A stretch of 64,000 bases of DNA. Origin: Comamonadaceae bacterium. Lineage in GTDB: Bacteria > Pseudomonadota > Gammaproteobacteria > Burkholderiales > Burkholderiaceae_C. This document shows, piece by piece, positions 37,630 to 46,512 of this stretch. The translations under genes and the position numbers were made by a program. The number at the start of each line of letters is the position of its first letter. The first letter of the stretch is position 1. The notes below the pieces were generated by a model. The model saw only the letters and a list, made by a program, of their open reading frames with translations, did not search any database and was not told where the DNA came from. Where the stretch lies: NCBI GenBank assembly GCA_027488735.1, contig JAIYBB010000005.1, positions 62,001 to 126,000 of the forward strand, given 5' to 3'.

Positions 37630-37691
37630 CGCGTTTTGCAAGCAATTCCCCATCATCATTAAGCTATCTTGTTTTCAAGGAAGAAAAAAAT

Positions 37692-38426
37692 ATGCGCTTA
37701 GCTAATCGCACCGTGCTTGTGACTGCTGCCGGACAAGGCATAGGACATGCGTCAGTCATGGCCATGGCTGCCGAGGGAGCCACGGTTTGGGCCACTGATA
37801 TCAAGCCCGAATTGCTCAAGTCCTTTGAAGGCCATGCCCATATCCACACGGCAGTCTTGGATGTGTTGGACAAACCCGCCATCCACGCCTTGGTTAAGCG
37901 GGTTGAAAAAATCGACGCTGTTTTCAACTGCGCCGGTTTTGTCCATAACAACACCGCGCTTGATGCCACAGATGAGCAATGGGATTTCGCCATGAACCTC
38001 AATGCGCGTTCGCAGTTTTGGATGATCCAAGCCGTGCTGCCCAAGATGCTCTCGCAAGGCGGTGGCAGCATCATCAACATGGCCAGTGTGGCCTCCAGCA
38101 TCAAAGGCCTGCCCAACCGTTTTGTGTACGGCGTGAGCAAAGCCGCGGTGATCGGATTGACCAAAGCAGTCGCGGCCGACTACGTGGGACAAGGCATACG
38201 CTGCAACGCCATTTGTCCCGGCACGGTCGACACGCCGTCGCTGCAAGACCGCATCAACAGCCAAGCCGATCCTGTCCAAGCGCGCAAAAACTTCATCGCC
38301 CGACAGCCCATGGGTCGCTTGGCGCAGGCGCATGAAATTGCGCCCATGGTGGTGTTTCTGGCCAGTGACGAGTCGCGTTTCATCACGGGCAACGCCTACT
38401 CGATAGATGGCGGCATGACGATTTAA
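37692..38426 (+). CDS. Short-chain dehydrogenase/reductase
   Basis: This 244-residue classical SDR has the cofactor loop TAAGQGIG (residues 11-18), NCAG, the catalytic Ser in INMASVASS and YGVSK (Tyr/Lys), and the C-terminal GNAYSIDGG. The PMGRLAQAHEIAPMVVFLAS segment resembles DHRS6-like and 2-keto-3-deoxy-fuconate dehydrogenases. The Asp in ATDIKPE after the second strand suggests NAD rather than NADP. An AAGGAAGAAAA stretch precedes the ATG. Substrate unknown. Confidence 0.85.
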   Translation: MRLANRTVLVTAAGQGIGHASVMAMAAEGATVWATDIKPELLKSFEGHAHIHTAVLDVLDKPAIHALVKRVEKIDAVFNCAGFVHNNTALDATDEQWDFAMNLNARSQFWMIQAVLPKMLSQGGGSIINMASVASSIKGLPNRFVYGVSKAAVIGLTKAVAADYVGQGIRCNAICPGTVDTPSLQDRINSQADPVQARKNFIARQPMGRLAQAHEIAPMVVFLASDESRFITGNAYSIDGGMTI

Positions 38427-38446
38427 ATCACTTCTTGCGATTTCCC

Positions 38447-38470
38447 GATTGGCACAAGCCTGTGCCAATC
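38447..38470. repeat. Perfect hairpin between SDR and MFS genes
   Basis: GATTGGCACA pairs perfectly with TGTGCCAATC over the 4-base loop AGCC. No T run follows on either strand, so an operator or a processing hairpin is as likely as a terminator. Confidence 0.6.
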
Positions 38471-38506
38471 CCAAGGGCGACTGAAAATTGCCGCCACAAT
38501 CGACGC

Positions 38507-39712
38507 ATGTCTTCGTCTTTGTCCGAGTTGTTGGCGCAACGCCAATTCATGCGTTTTTGGCTGGCGCGCATATGCGGTATTACCGCGCACCAAATGCTGA
38601 TGCTGGCCATCAGTTGGCACATGTACGAATTGACCAACAGCGCCTGGGATCTGGGACTGGTGGGCTTGTTTCAGTTTATCCCCGCGTTGTTGATGGCCTT
38701 ACCTGCCGGTCATGTGGTTGATCGCTTGCACCGTGGCCGTATTTTTGCTACTTGCATGGCGTTACTTGCTTTGATTGCAGTGGTGCTGAGCATGGCGACT
38801 TTGCAAGACCAAGTCAGCCGTACCTTGATTTTCGGGGTGGCGTTTGTGTTGGGGTTGACCCGCGCGTTTCAAATGCCCGCACAACAGGCCATCACCCCTT
38901 TGCTCGTTCCCAAATCCTTGTTTCAGCGTGCTGTCGCGCTCAGCTCCACCGGCGTGCAAGTGGCAGTGATATGCGGCCCGGCTTTGGGCGGGTTTCTTTA
39001 CTTGGGCGGCGCGTTGACGGTGTACCGGGTGTGCGCGGCGCTGTTCACACTGTCCATGTTGTTGACTTTATGGGTGCGCTATGCGCATGTGGCCAGGCAC
39101 CACAGTTTGAGCTGGCAATCGCTGTTTGCCGGTGTGGCTTTTGTGTGGGAGCGCAAAGTTTTGCTGGGTGCTATTTCGTTGGATTTGTTCGCGGTGTTGC
39201 TGGGTGGTGCCACCGCCTTGCTGCCCATTTTTGCCCGCGATATTTTGCATGTCGGCCCCGAGGGTTTGGGCTTGTTGCGCGCAGCACCTGCGGCGGGCGC
39301 GTTGTGCATGTCTGTTGTGATCACGCGTTGGCCGATCCAGCGCTACGTAGGCTACAAGTTGTTGGCTGCTGTGGCAGTGTTTGGCTTGTCTTTGATGGTG
39401 TTTGGCCTGTCAGACAGTTTTGTCTTGTCGATGGTGGCGCTGGCGGTGAGCGGGGCGGCAGACAACGTCAGTGTCGTCACTCGATTGACGCTCATGCAAA
39501 TGGAAACGCCGGATGAGATGCGCGGTCGGGTGGCTGCGGTTAACGGCGTGTTCATCGGTGCTTCAAACGAACTCGGTGAATTTGAATCAGGCCTCACCGC
39601 CGCGCTGTGGGGCCCGGTGGCCTCCGTGGTAGCGGGAGGCCTTGGAACGGTGGCCATTGCTTTGGGCTGGTTAAAACTGTTCCCCGACTTGGCGCGGCGC
39701 GACAAACTCTGA
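38507..39712 (+). CDS. MFS transporter, EntS/macrolide-exporter type
   Basis: This 401-residue permease has about 11-12 hydrophobic helices. The loop after helix 2 reads GHVVDRLHRGRIF, the usual MFS motif A region, and the C-terminal MQMETPDEMRGRVAAVNGVFIGASNELGE matches the enterobactin exporter-like group. The substrate is unknown. I chose the ATG at 38507; the longer frame from 38435 reads through the hairpin. Confidence 0.8.
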   Translation: MSSSLSELLAQRQFMRFWLARICGITAHQMLMLAISWHMYELTNSAWDLGLVGLFQFIPALLMALPAGHVVDRLHRGRIFATCMALLALIAVVLSMATLQDQVSRTLIFGVAFVLGLTRAFQMPAQQAITPLLVPKSLFQRAVALSSTGVQVAVICGPALGGFLYLGGALTVYRVCAALFTLSMLLTLWVRYAHVARHHSLSWQSLFAGVAFVWERKVLLGAISLDLFAVLLGGATALLPIFARDILHVGPEGLGLLRAAPAAGALCMSVVITRWPIQRYVGYKLLAAVAVFGLSLMVFGLSDSFVLSMVALAVSGAADNVSVVTRLTLMQMETPDEMRGRVAAVNGVFIGASNELGEFESGLTAALWGPVASVVAGGLGTVAIALGWLKLFPDLARRDKL

Positions 39713-39745
39713 GCTGCGCAACACCTCGCCAAGAATGGTGTTCGC

Positions 39746-40399
39746 TTATTGCAATGCATCCACAATCCGTGCGTGTCCGGCTTCTTTGGCCATGTCCAAG
39801 GCGGTCAATCCACGCTCGTCTTTCAGACTTTTGTTCGCGCCTTTGGACACTAAAAACCGCACGGTATCCGTATGGCCTTGACCAGCCGCCCACATGAGCG
39901 GCGTCAATCCATCAATGTAGGCGGCATCTATCAAAGCACCTGCATTGACCAGTTGCTCCACCACCTTGTCGTGCCCCATGCCAGCGGCATACACCAGTGC
40001 CGATTTATGCAACCTGTCTTCTTCTTCAAGCTTGGCCCCTTTTTCAATCAGCAACGCCACCATCCTGTGATTACCAGCGTAGGAAGCGGCAATCAGCGGG
40101 GTGATTTTTTCGAGTGAAGCCAGGTTCACATCGGCACCGGCGTCCAACATCATTTTGAAAATCTCCATGTGGTCTTTTTCAATCGACATGAACAGCGAGG
40201 TTTTGCCTAGGCGGTTGCGCGAATTGGGAAGCGCCCCGCGCGCGAGGCTTTTCTTCACGCCTTCAACATCGCTTTGGCGGGCTGCCACCAACAATTGGGC
40301 ATTGAGGGTGAACGTTGAATCGTTTTGCGCAAATGCGGCAGGGCACAAGCCCAACAGCAAAGCGAGTCCCATAGTAAGCAGTTTGGTGTATTTAATCAT
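39746..40399 (-). CDS. Exported ankyrin-repeat protein
   Basis: This 217-residue protein has a signal peptide (MIKYTKLLTMGLALLLGLCPAAFAQ) and about five ankyrin repeats, for example GKTSLFMSIEKDHMEIFKMM, ITPLIAASYAGNHRMVALLI and LTPLMWAAGQGHTDTVRFLV. Such periplasmic ankyrin proteins mediate protein contacts; some protect against oxidants. The ATG at 40399 has AAGGA upstream. It is divergent from the PQQ dehydrogenase gene, sharing a 281-base control region. Confidence 0.85.
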   Translation of the reverse strand: MIKYTKLLTMGLALLLGLCPAAFAQNDSTFTLNAQLLVAARQSDVEGVKKSLARGALPNSRNRLGKTSLFMSIEKDHMEIFKMMLDAGADVNLASLEKITPLIAASYAGNHRMVALLIEKGAKLEEEDRLHKSALVYAAGMGHDKVVEQLVNAGALIDAAYIDGLTPLMWAAGQGHTDTVRFLVSKGANKSLKDERGLTALDMAKEAGHARIVDALQ

Positions 40400-40474
40400 T
40401 TTTATCAAAGTCCTTGGGTGTTTGAATTGCATGGCATAGGCTGTCGAGGTCTTAAGGGTTTTCCCTTTTAAGGT

Positions 40475-40492
40475 ATTGCAACCTAGTGCAAT
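40475..40492. promoter_or_regulatory. Inverted repeat in the ankyrin/PQQ-ADH control region
   Basis: ATTGCA and TGCAAT, separated by six bases, form a perfect dyad. The 281-base divergent region (40400-40680) has no gene; this dyad is its clearest candidate regulator site. An AAGGAG ribosome site for the dehydrogenase lies at its far end. Confidence 0.4.
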
Positions 40493-40680
40493 TCAACAGT
40501 GCGTGGTTAAGATGGGTACATGGGAATTTTTCCTTGTCGCAGAATTTTGTTTTCACAGCACAAGGTTAGCGCAAGATTAAAAACCCAGACTTCTGGACAA
40601 GGAATACAGGCTTTATATCAATTTAAATCCTCAAACCTATCTGGTTTATCAAACATGGCCGCAAGGCTGAAGGAGCACAC

Positions 40681-42354
40681 ATGCACACATACGGAAAGAA
40701 AATTTCCCAAACCATCACCTGCATCGCAGTTGGTGTTTTGTCAGCCGGGTTCGCCCAGGCAGATGTCAGTCAGTCTCAATTGACGGCTGCTGACAAGGAC
40801 GGCAGCAATTTCTTGCATAGCAATGCAAATTACGCCAACACCCGTTACTACCCTGCCAAGCAAATTGACACCAGCAACGTCAGCAAGCTGCGTCCTGCAT
40901 TCACCTTCCAGACTGAAGTCTTGGAGTCTATGCAAACAGCCCCGATCGTTGTGGATGGCACGATGTACATCACCACGTCTTTCAACCACGTGTACGCGAT
41001 TGACCCTGTCTCGGGCAAGCAAAAGTGGCACTACAAGCACAAGATGGGTCCAGTCACCACTTACTGCTGCGGTCCTAATAACCGTGGTGTGGCCATCATG
41101 GGCGGCCATGTGTTCATGGGTACCTTAGACGCCAAATTGGTCGCACTCGATGCCAAAACAGGCAAGCTGGTTTGGGACACCCAAATCGCTGACCCAGAAT
41201 TGGGTTATTCAGAAACCATGGCTCCTGTGGCTGTCAATGGCCGTGTCTTGATTGGCACAAACGGCGGCGAATACGGCATCCGTGGTTTTGTCAAATCCTT
41301 TGACGCCAAAGACGGTAAATTGCAGTGGACATTCCACACCATCCCTGAAAAAGGCCACGAAGGAGTGTGGGCGGTGAATGACTCCACGGGCCGCAACATG
41401 AAGCGCGACATCCCAGCTGAAAAAGCTCAGTTGGCCAAGCAAGGCGGCGATTTCTACAAAACCTTGGGCGGCGGCGTGTGGATGGCGCCTGCGGTTGACA
41501 TGGAAACCAACAGTGTCATTTTTGTGGTCGGCAACCCCAGCCCTGACCTCTACGGTGCTGAGCGTCCTGGAGACAACCTCTACACCGACTCGATCGTGTC
41601 TGTGGACCTCAACACGGGCAAGTACAAGTGGCACCATCAGTACATCGCTCACGATGTATGGGACTTGGACTCAGTGTCGCCTGTCATCTTGACTGAAGCC
41701 AAAGGCAAAAACGGCAAGATGACCAAAGTGGCTATCCACGCCGGCAAAACAGGTCACGTGTATGTGCATGACCGTGCCACTGGCGAATTGATCCGCTTCT
41801 CTGAAGCCATGGTTCCGCAAGACGGTTTGTGGACATTGCCCACCAAAGAAGGTGCCAAGATGATGTTGGGTGCCAACGGTGGTGTGGAATGGAGCCCGAT
41901 GGCCATTCACCCAGAAGCCCGTTTGGCATTTGCTGCCAACTTGTTGCAACCCATGACCTACCACGTTGAAGCTTCCAAGTACCCCGGTGGCAAGCTGTGG
42001 TTGGGCGGTGCTTTCAAAACCATCCCTAGCGAAAAGCAAAGTGGTCGTTTGTCTGCTGTCAACATTGACACCGGCAAAGTGGCATGGAAATTTGACACTG
42101 ACGAGCCTTTGATCGGTGGCGTGTTGGCAACAGCTGGCGGCTTGGTGTTCAACGGTGAAGCCAACGGTTTGTTCCGCGCTTTCGATGCCAAAAACGGCAA
42201 GAAACTGTGGGAATACCAGACCGGTGCCGGTGTGAATGCGCCTGCTGTGTCGTACACCATCGGTGGCAAGCAGTACGTTGCAGTGGCAGCTGGCGGCAAC
42301 AACCAGATCGATGCCAAGCGTGGCAATTCAGTGGTTGTGTTTGCACTGCCCTGA
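40681..42354 (+). CDS. PQQ-dependent alcohol dehydrogenase, lanthanide-type motif
   Basis: This 557-residue periplasmic quinoprotein has a signal peptide ending near GFAQA and an eight-bladed propeller with W-motifs such as [11 protein letters not shown]. Vicinal Cys129-Cys130 ([10 protein letters not shown]), the metal Glu197 (GGEYGIRG), Asn285 (GNPSPD) and catalytic Asp328 (DVWDLDS) are present. Asp330, two residues after the catalytic Asp, is the residue linked to lanthanide use in XoxF, ExaF and PedH. There is no fused haem domain. Codon choice suggests high expression. It should oxidise a primary alcohol, passing electrons to the cytochrome c encoded next. The exact substrate and metal are inferred. 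Confidence 0.85.
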   Translation: MHTYGKKISQTITCIAVGVLSAGFAQADVSQSQLTAADKDGSNFLHSNANYANTRYYPAKQIDTSNVSKLRPAFTFQTEVLESMQTAPIVVDGTMYITTSFNHVYAIDPVSGKQKWHYKHKMGPVTTYCCGPNNRGVAIMGGHVFMGTLDAKLVALDAKTGKLVWDTQIADPELGYSETMAPVAVNGRVLIGTNGGEYGIRGFVKSFDAKDGKLQWTFHTIPEKGHEGVWAVNDSTGRNMKRDIPAEKAQLAKQGGDFYKTLGGGVWMAPAVDMETNSVIFVVGNPSPDLYGAERPGDNLYTDSIVSVDLNTGKYKWHHQYIAHDVWDLDSVSPVILTEAKGKNGKMTKVAIHAGKTGHVYVHDRATGELIRFSEAMVPQDGLWTLPTKEGAKMMLGANGGVEWSPMAIHPEARLAFAANLLQPMTYHVEASKYPGGKLWLGGAFKTIPSEKQSGRLSAVNIDTGKVAWKFDTDEPLIGGVLATAGGLVFNGEANGLFRAFDAKNGKKLWEYQTGAGVNAPAVSYTIGGKQYVAVAAGGNNQIDAKRGNSVVVFALP

Positions 42355-42385
42355 GCTGACTGATTGGATTGAGTTCTAAGCCCAG

Positions 42386-42419
42386 GCCTGTGTGCATGCG
42401 AATGCACACAGGCTTTTTT
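42386..42419 (+). terminator. Strong terminator after the PQQ dehydrogenase
   Basis: A perfect 12-base stem, GCCTGTGTGCAT with ATGCACACAGGC, has a GCGA tetraloop and six Ts. It lies only 24 bases before the cytochrome c start, so it either ends a monocistronic message or lets a fraction read through. Confidence 0.9.
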
Positions 42420-42442
42420 GATATCTGTAACTTGAAAATAGC

Positions 42443-43021
42443 ATGAAACCCATTTTGTTCTTCCCGTATTTAAGTTTGGCCGCAATGCTTTCATGGGGCC
42501 CTGCAACAGCCTTGGCACAAGTACCTGCCAAGGCAGCCACTTGCTTGGCATGCCATGGTGAAAACGGTAACTCCAGTATGCCCAACGTACCTAGTCTGGC
42601 GGGCCAAAATGCACGCTACTTGTATTTGCAGTTGCGCGATTTCCAAGAAGGCCGTCGTGATAACGCCATGATGACGCCCATGACCGCAGGGCTCAGCAAA
42701 GCTGACATGCAAGAGCTGGCCAATTATTTTGCCGGACAAAAACTGACCAATAAGCGCTTCGCGACCGATCCGGAAAAGGTCAAAAAAGGCATTGCCAAAG
42801 CCAATGAAACTTTGTGCGCCATGTGCCATCAGGGAGAGTTCAAAGGTCAAAATGAGATTCCCAAAGTAGCGGGTCAAAATTTTGATTACGTGGTGAAAAC
42901 CCTCAAAGATTTCAAAGCGAAGGACCGCAACAATGACGCTGGCAATATGACCAGCGTCGCCAGCACTTTGAGTGAAGAAGACATTGACAACCTTGCCCAT
43001 TACATCGCCAGTTTGAATTAA
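42443..43021 (+). CDS. Dihaem cytochrome c (c4-like)
   Basis: This 192-residue periplasmic protein has a signal peptide (to about ALAQ) and two haem sites, CLACH (34-38) and CAMCH (125-129), in two similar halves as in cytochrome c4. Each half has a later Met or similar axial region (MMTPMTAG, GNMTSVAS). It lies between the PQQ dehydrogenase and alkB and is a likely electron acceptor for the former. A second c4-type paralogue is at 49.2 kb. Confidence 0.88.
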   Translation: MKPILFFPYLSLAAMLSWGPATALAQVPAKAATCLACHGENGNSSMPNVPSLAGQNARYLYLQLRDFQEGRRDNAMMTPMTAGLSKADMQELANYFAGQKLTNKRFATDPEKVKKGIAKANETLCAMCHQGEFKGQNEIPKVAGQNFDYVVKTLKDFKAKDRNNDAGNMTSVASTLSEEDIDNLAHYIASLN

Positions 43022-43037
43022 CCCGCCCCGTCACTAA

Positions 43038-44204
43038 ATGGCAACACACACCCGAGCCAGCGAAAAGAATGTGATTTACACAGACCCTTGGCGCTGGGTG
43101 TGGCTGGTTTCTTTGTTTGCACCTGCGTTGGTGGCTGCTGGCCCATGGCTGATGTGGTTAACAGGGGACGTGACTGCTTTATGGTGGCCTCTGGTTTTTT
43201 TGTATGGCGTGGTGCCTTTGGCGGATGCATTGATTCCGCCATCTCGCCATAACCCGCCTGAATCGGCCGTGCCGCAATTGGAAAACGATCGGTACTACAG
43301 GTACATCACTTATGCGTTGGTGCCGGTGTTGTGGGCTGCGTTTGTGTTTTCGGCATGGTTTGTGACTCAGCATGCATTACCTTGGCATGGTTGGTTGGCC
43401 ATGGTGTTGACCACTGGTTCTGTAGGCGGGTTTGGCATCAACCTCGCGCATGAAATGGGTCATAAGCACAACCGTCTTGAACGCAGTTTGGCGCTGTGGG
43501 TGCTGGCCCCCAGCGCATATGGGCATTTTTGTGTGGAGCACAACCGGGGTCACCATGTTGAGGTGGCCACACCGCATGACAGCGCCTCATCTCGCATGGG
43601 CGAATCGATCTGGGCTTTTTTATGGCGGGAAATGCCAGGGGGTGCCAAGCGTGCTTGGCAGTATGAAGCCCAGCGTTTGAAGCAACGGGGGTTGGCATCG
43701 TTCCATTGGGAAAACCAAATTGTGCAAGGCTTGATCATCACTGCTGCACTTTGGGCATGTCTCATGATGTGGCTAGGGCCGCAGGTACTTGGGTTTCTTG
43801 TGCCGGTGGCCATGTGGACCAATTTCCAACTCACATCGGCCAACTATGTCGAGCATTACGGCTTGAAGCGCTTGCAATTGGCCGATGGCAGCTACGAGCG
43901 TTGCCAGCCTCGCCATTCATGGAACAGCAACCATGTGCTTTCCAACTGGATGCTGTTTCATTTGCAACGACATGCGGATCACCATGCACATGCTGCAAGA
44001 CGTTACCAAGCACTGCGTCATTTTGATGATGCACCGCAACTGCCTAGCGGCTACGCAGGTATGTTTTTGGTGGCTTATGTGCCGCCGTTGTGGTTTGCTG
44101 TGATGAACCCGAGGCTTCTCAAGGCGGTTGACGGCGATGTGCAGCGCATCAATTTTGAGCCTACACAACGTGATGCGCTATGTAGGCGTTACGGATTGGA
44201 GTGA
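43038..44204 (+). CDS. alkB: AlkB-type alkane 1-monooxygenase
   Basis: This 388-residue integral membrane di-iron enzyme hydroxylates the terminal methyl of alkanes. All His boxes are present: HEMGH (138-142), EHNRGHH (167-173), NYVEHYG (269-275) and LQRHADHHAH (309-318), with AlkB-specific text ATPHDSASSRMGES and HSWNSNH. About six hydrophobic helices precede and separate them. There is no fused rubredoxin, and no rubredoxin or its reductase in the window, so electron supply must come from elsewhere. It lies 16 bases after the cytochrome gene. Other hydrophobic substrates are possible. Confidence 0.9.
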   Translation: MATHTRASEKNVIYTDPWRWVWLVSLFAPALVAAGPWLMWLTGDVTALWWPLVFLYGVVPLADALIPPSRHNPPESAVPQLENDRYYRYITYALVPVLWAAFVFSAWFVTQHALPWHGWLAMVLTTGSVGGFGINLAHEMGHKHNRLERSLALWVLAPSAYGHFCVEHNRGHHVEVATPHDSASSRMGESIWAFLWREMPGGAKRAWQYEAQRLKQRGLASFHWENQIVQGLIITAALWACLMMWLGPQVLGFLVPVAMWTNFQLTSANYVEHYGLKRLQLADGSYERCQPRHSWNSNHVLSNWMLFHLQRHADHHAHAARRYQALRHFDDAPQLPSGYAGMFLVAYVPPLWFAVMNPRLLKAVDGDVQRINFEPTQRDALCRRYGLE

Positions 44205-44209
44205 TAGGA

Positions 44210-44251
44210 CGCGGGTGCCGTGCTTACAGCCCGGCCGCTGCACGCAGCGCT
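44210..44251. repeat. Direct repeat, copy 1 (duplicate of metK 3' end)
   Basis: This 42-base segment is identical to 44321-44362. It repeats the last codons of metK, its stop codon (read on the minus strand) and 14 bases beyond, and lies between alkB and metK. Confidence 0.9.
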
Positions 44252-44320
44252 GCAGCCTTGTGGTCTACGCTCACATCGCTTGCGCGATATGAGCTTCGCC
44301 CCAAAGCCCAAGTCCCGCTT

Positions 44321-44362
44321 CGCGGGTGCCGTGCTTACAGCCCGGCCGCTGCACGCAGCGCT
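44321..44362. repeat. Direct repeat, copy 2 (within metK 3' end)
   Basis: This is the second perfect copy of the 42-base repeat. It holds the real metK stop and its last nine codons. A small hairpin CCCGC-TTC-GCGGG (44314-44326) overlaps its edge and is not present at copy 1. Confidence 0.9.
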
Positions 44363-45516
44363 TGGGCTTTGTCCGTTCTCTCCCACGTGAACTCGGGTTC
44401 GTCGCGTCCGAAGTGACCGTAGGCTGCTGTCTTTTCATAAATAGGACGCAGCAAATCGAGCATCTGAATAATGCCTTTGGGGCGCAGATCGAAATGCTCG
44501 TTCACCAAAGCGGCGATTTTCTCGTCGCTGATCACGCCGGTGCCCTGGGTGTTCACCGTCACGTTCATGGGCTTGGCCACACCAATGGCATACGCCACTT
44601 GCACTTGGCACTGGGTGGCCAGTCCAGCAGCCACCACGTTTTTCGCGACATAACGCGCTGCATAAGCCGCTGAGCGGTCCACCTTACTCGGGTCTTTGCC
44701 GCTGAATGCACCGCCGCCGTGCGGGCAGGCGCCGCCGTAGGTGTCGACAATGATTTTGCGTCCGGTCAAGCCGCAATCGCCTTGCGGGCCGCCGACCACA
44801 AAACGGCCGGTCGGGTTGATCAGGTAACGCGTGTCTTTCAGCCATTCTTTGGGCAGCACAGGCTTGATGATTTCTTCGATCACGGCTTCAATGAAAGAGG
44901 CTTTCATCTTGGTCGGTGTCTCGCTTTGGTCCGGGCTGTGCTGGGAAGACAGCACCACGGTGTCAATGCTGTGCGGTTTGCCGTCCACATAACGCATGGT
45001 CACTTGGCTCTTCGCGTCCGGGCGCAAAAACGGCATGCGGCCATCGCGGCGCAGTTGCGCTTGGCGCTCGACCAGACGGTGCGCATAGTAAATAGGTGCG
45101 GGCATGAGGTCTGGGGTTTCCTTGACCGCATAACCAAACATCAGGCCTTGGTCACCGGCGCCGGTATTCAAGTGGTCATCGGAGGCGTGGTTCACACCTT
45201 GCGCGATGTCGTTGGATTGTTTGTCATAGCAAACCATGACGGCGCAACCTTTGTAGTCAATGCCGTACTCGGTGTTGTCGTAACCGATGCGTTGAATCGT
45301 GTCGCGCGCGACCTGTATGTAATCCACATGCGCGTTGGTGGTGATCTCGCCAGCTAACACCACCAGACCGGTGTTGGTCAGTGTTTCGGCGGCGACGCGG
45401 CTGCGCGGGTCTTGTTTGAAGATGGCATCCAAAATAGCGTCAGAAATCTGGTCAGCCACTTTGTCTGGGTGGCCTTCAGAGACGGATTCGGATGTGAAAA
45501 GATAATCGTTCGCCAT
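44335..45516 (-). CDS. metK: S-adenosylmethionine synthetase
   Basis: This 393-residue enzyme makes S-adenosylmethionine from methionine and ATP. Motifs: [20 protein letters not shown] at the N-terminus, [12 protein letters not shown] and the P-loop-like [24 protein letters not shown] lies before the ATG at 45516, so the frame extension to 45555 is not used. The divergent gap to the acyltransferase (45517-45675) has no riboswitch fold that I can recognise. Confidence 0.96.
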   Translation of the reverse strand: MANDYLFTSESVSEGHPDKVADQISDAILDAIFKQDPRSRVAAETLTNTGLVVLAGEITTNAHVDYIQVARDTIQRIGYDNTEYGIDYKGCAVMVCYDKQSNDIAQGVNHASDDHLNTGAGDQGLMFGYAVKETPDLMPAPIYYAHRLVERQAQLRRDGRMPFLRPDAKSQVTMRYVDGKPHSIDTVVLSSQHSPDQSETPTKMKASFIEAVIEEIIKPVLPKEWLKDTRYLINPTGRFVVGGPQGDCGLTGRKIIVDTYGGACPHGGGAFSGKDPSKVDRSAAYAARYVAKNVVAAGLATQCQVQVAYAIGVAKPMNVTVNTQGTGVISDEKIAALVNEHFDLRPKGIIQMLDLLRPIYEKTAAYGHFGRDEPEFTWERTDKAQALRAAAGL

Positions 45517-45675
45517 GAAATACTCCTGTTGATGGTTGAGGCGTTGCCATACCAAAAGAGCCTGGCGAACGCTTTAGCAGATGACTGATGAACAGCCGAC
45601 TCTCTCGAGTGTGTCGCCCTGCAAGTTGCTTCATTAACTCAGCGACAATCAGCATTCTAATCAACTCTGATTGCT

Positions 45676-46512
45676 ATGAATTTATTGATCCGCTGGCTGT
45701 CTAAACTGCCTTTGCTATGGATGCAGCGAGTGGGCGCTGCGCTGGGCTGGTTGACTTGGTGGTTGTCGCCCGGTTACAGGCGTCAATTCCGTGACCAAGC
45801 GCAACAAGCGGGTTACACCATGCCACAGGTCAGGGGTGCCATTGGCGCGGCCGGTTGCCAGGCTTTGGAAGCTTTTCGTATCTGGTTTGGCGCGCCCATG
45901 CCAGTGCAATTGCAGGGTGAGCAGCACATCAGTGCAGCCTTTGCAAGAGGCAAAGGGGTGTTGTATGTCACCCCTCATTTGGGTTGTTTTGAAATCACAG
46001 CACCTACATGCGCCTTGCGGTTCGGGCCTGACAACGGTCCTTTGACGGTCCTGTACCGGCCACCCAGACAAGCATGGCTGCGGGATGTGTTGGTGCATGC
46101 ACGCGACAAGCCTTTTCTCAAAGCGGTACCAGCCAGCATGGACGGGGTTCGACAGTTGATCAAAGCCTTGCGGCGCGGTCAGTCGGTCGGTTTGTTGCCC
46201 GATCAGGTGCCTCCGCATGGCATGGGTGTTTGGTCTCATATGTGGAACAGGCCCGCTTACACCATGACCTTGGCTGCGCGACTGGCCATGCAAACCGGCG
46301 CGCAAATTTTGTTGGTTTGGGGGGAACGCTTGCCACATGCGCAAGGCTATTGCGTGCATGTTGAACCCATGGCCGAAACACTTTCTGACGATCTGCCCGC
46401 CGCAGTCTTGCAAATCAATCATGCGCTTGAAAGCTTGATCCGACAATGCCCGTCGCAATACCTCTGGGGCTATGCCCGCTTCAAGCACCCCCGCCACGAG
46501 GTGCTGCATTGA
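45676..46512 (+). CDS. LpxL/LpxM-type lipid A acyltransferase, first copy
   Basis: This 278-residue inner-membrane acyltransferase has the catalytic His-x4-acid motif HLGCFE (His101, Glu106), preceded by GVLYVTPHLG, and a later GQSVGLLPDQVPPHGMG block for substrate binding. It adds a secondary acyl chain to lipid A. A second, related gene follows with a TTGA overlap. Confidence 0.88.
   Translation: MNLLIRWLSKLPLLWMQRVGAALGWLTWWLSPGYRRQFRDQAQQAGYTMPQVRGAIGAAGCQALEAFRIWFGAPMPVQLQGEQHISAAFARGKGVLYVTPHLGCFEITAPTCALRFGPDNGPLTVLYRPPRQAWLRDVLVHARDKPFLKAVPASMDGVRQLIKALRRGQSVGLLPDQVPPHGMGVWSHMWNRPAYTMTLAARLAMQTGAQILLVWGERLPHAQGYCVHVEPMAETLSDDLPAAVLQINHALESLIRQCPSQYLWGYARFKHPRHEVLH

Noticed and set aside
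44189..44416. Small proteins coded across the metK repeat on both strands
   Set aside because: These frames exist only because the 42-base repeat is read twice; there is no ribosome site or family match.
45517..45675. SAM-responsive riboswitch upstream of metK
   Set aside because: I looked for a recognisable fold between metK and the acyltransferase and found no conserved core; AGGAG alone explains translation.
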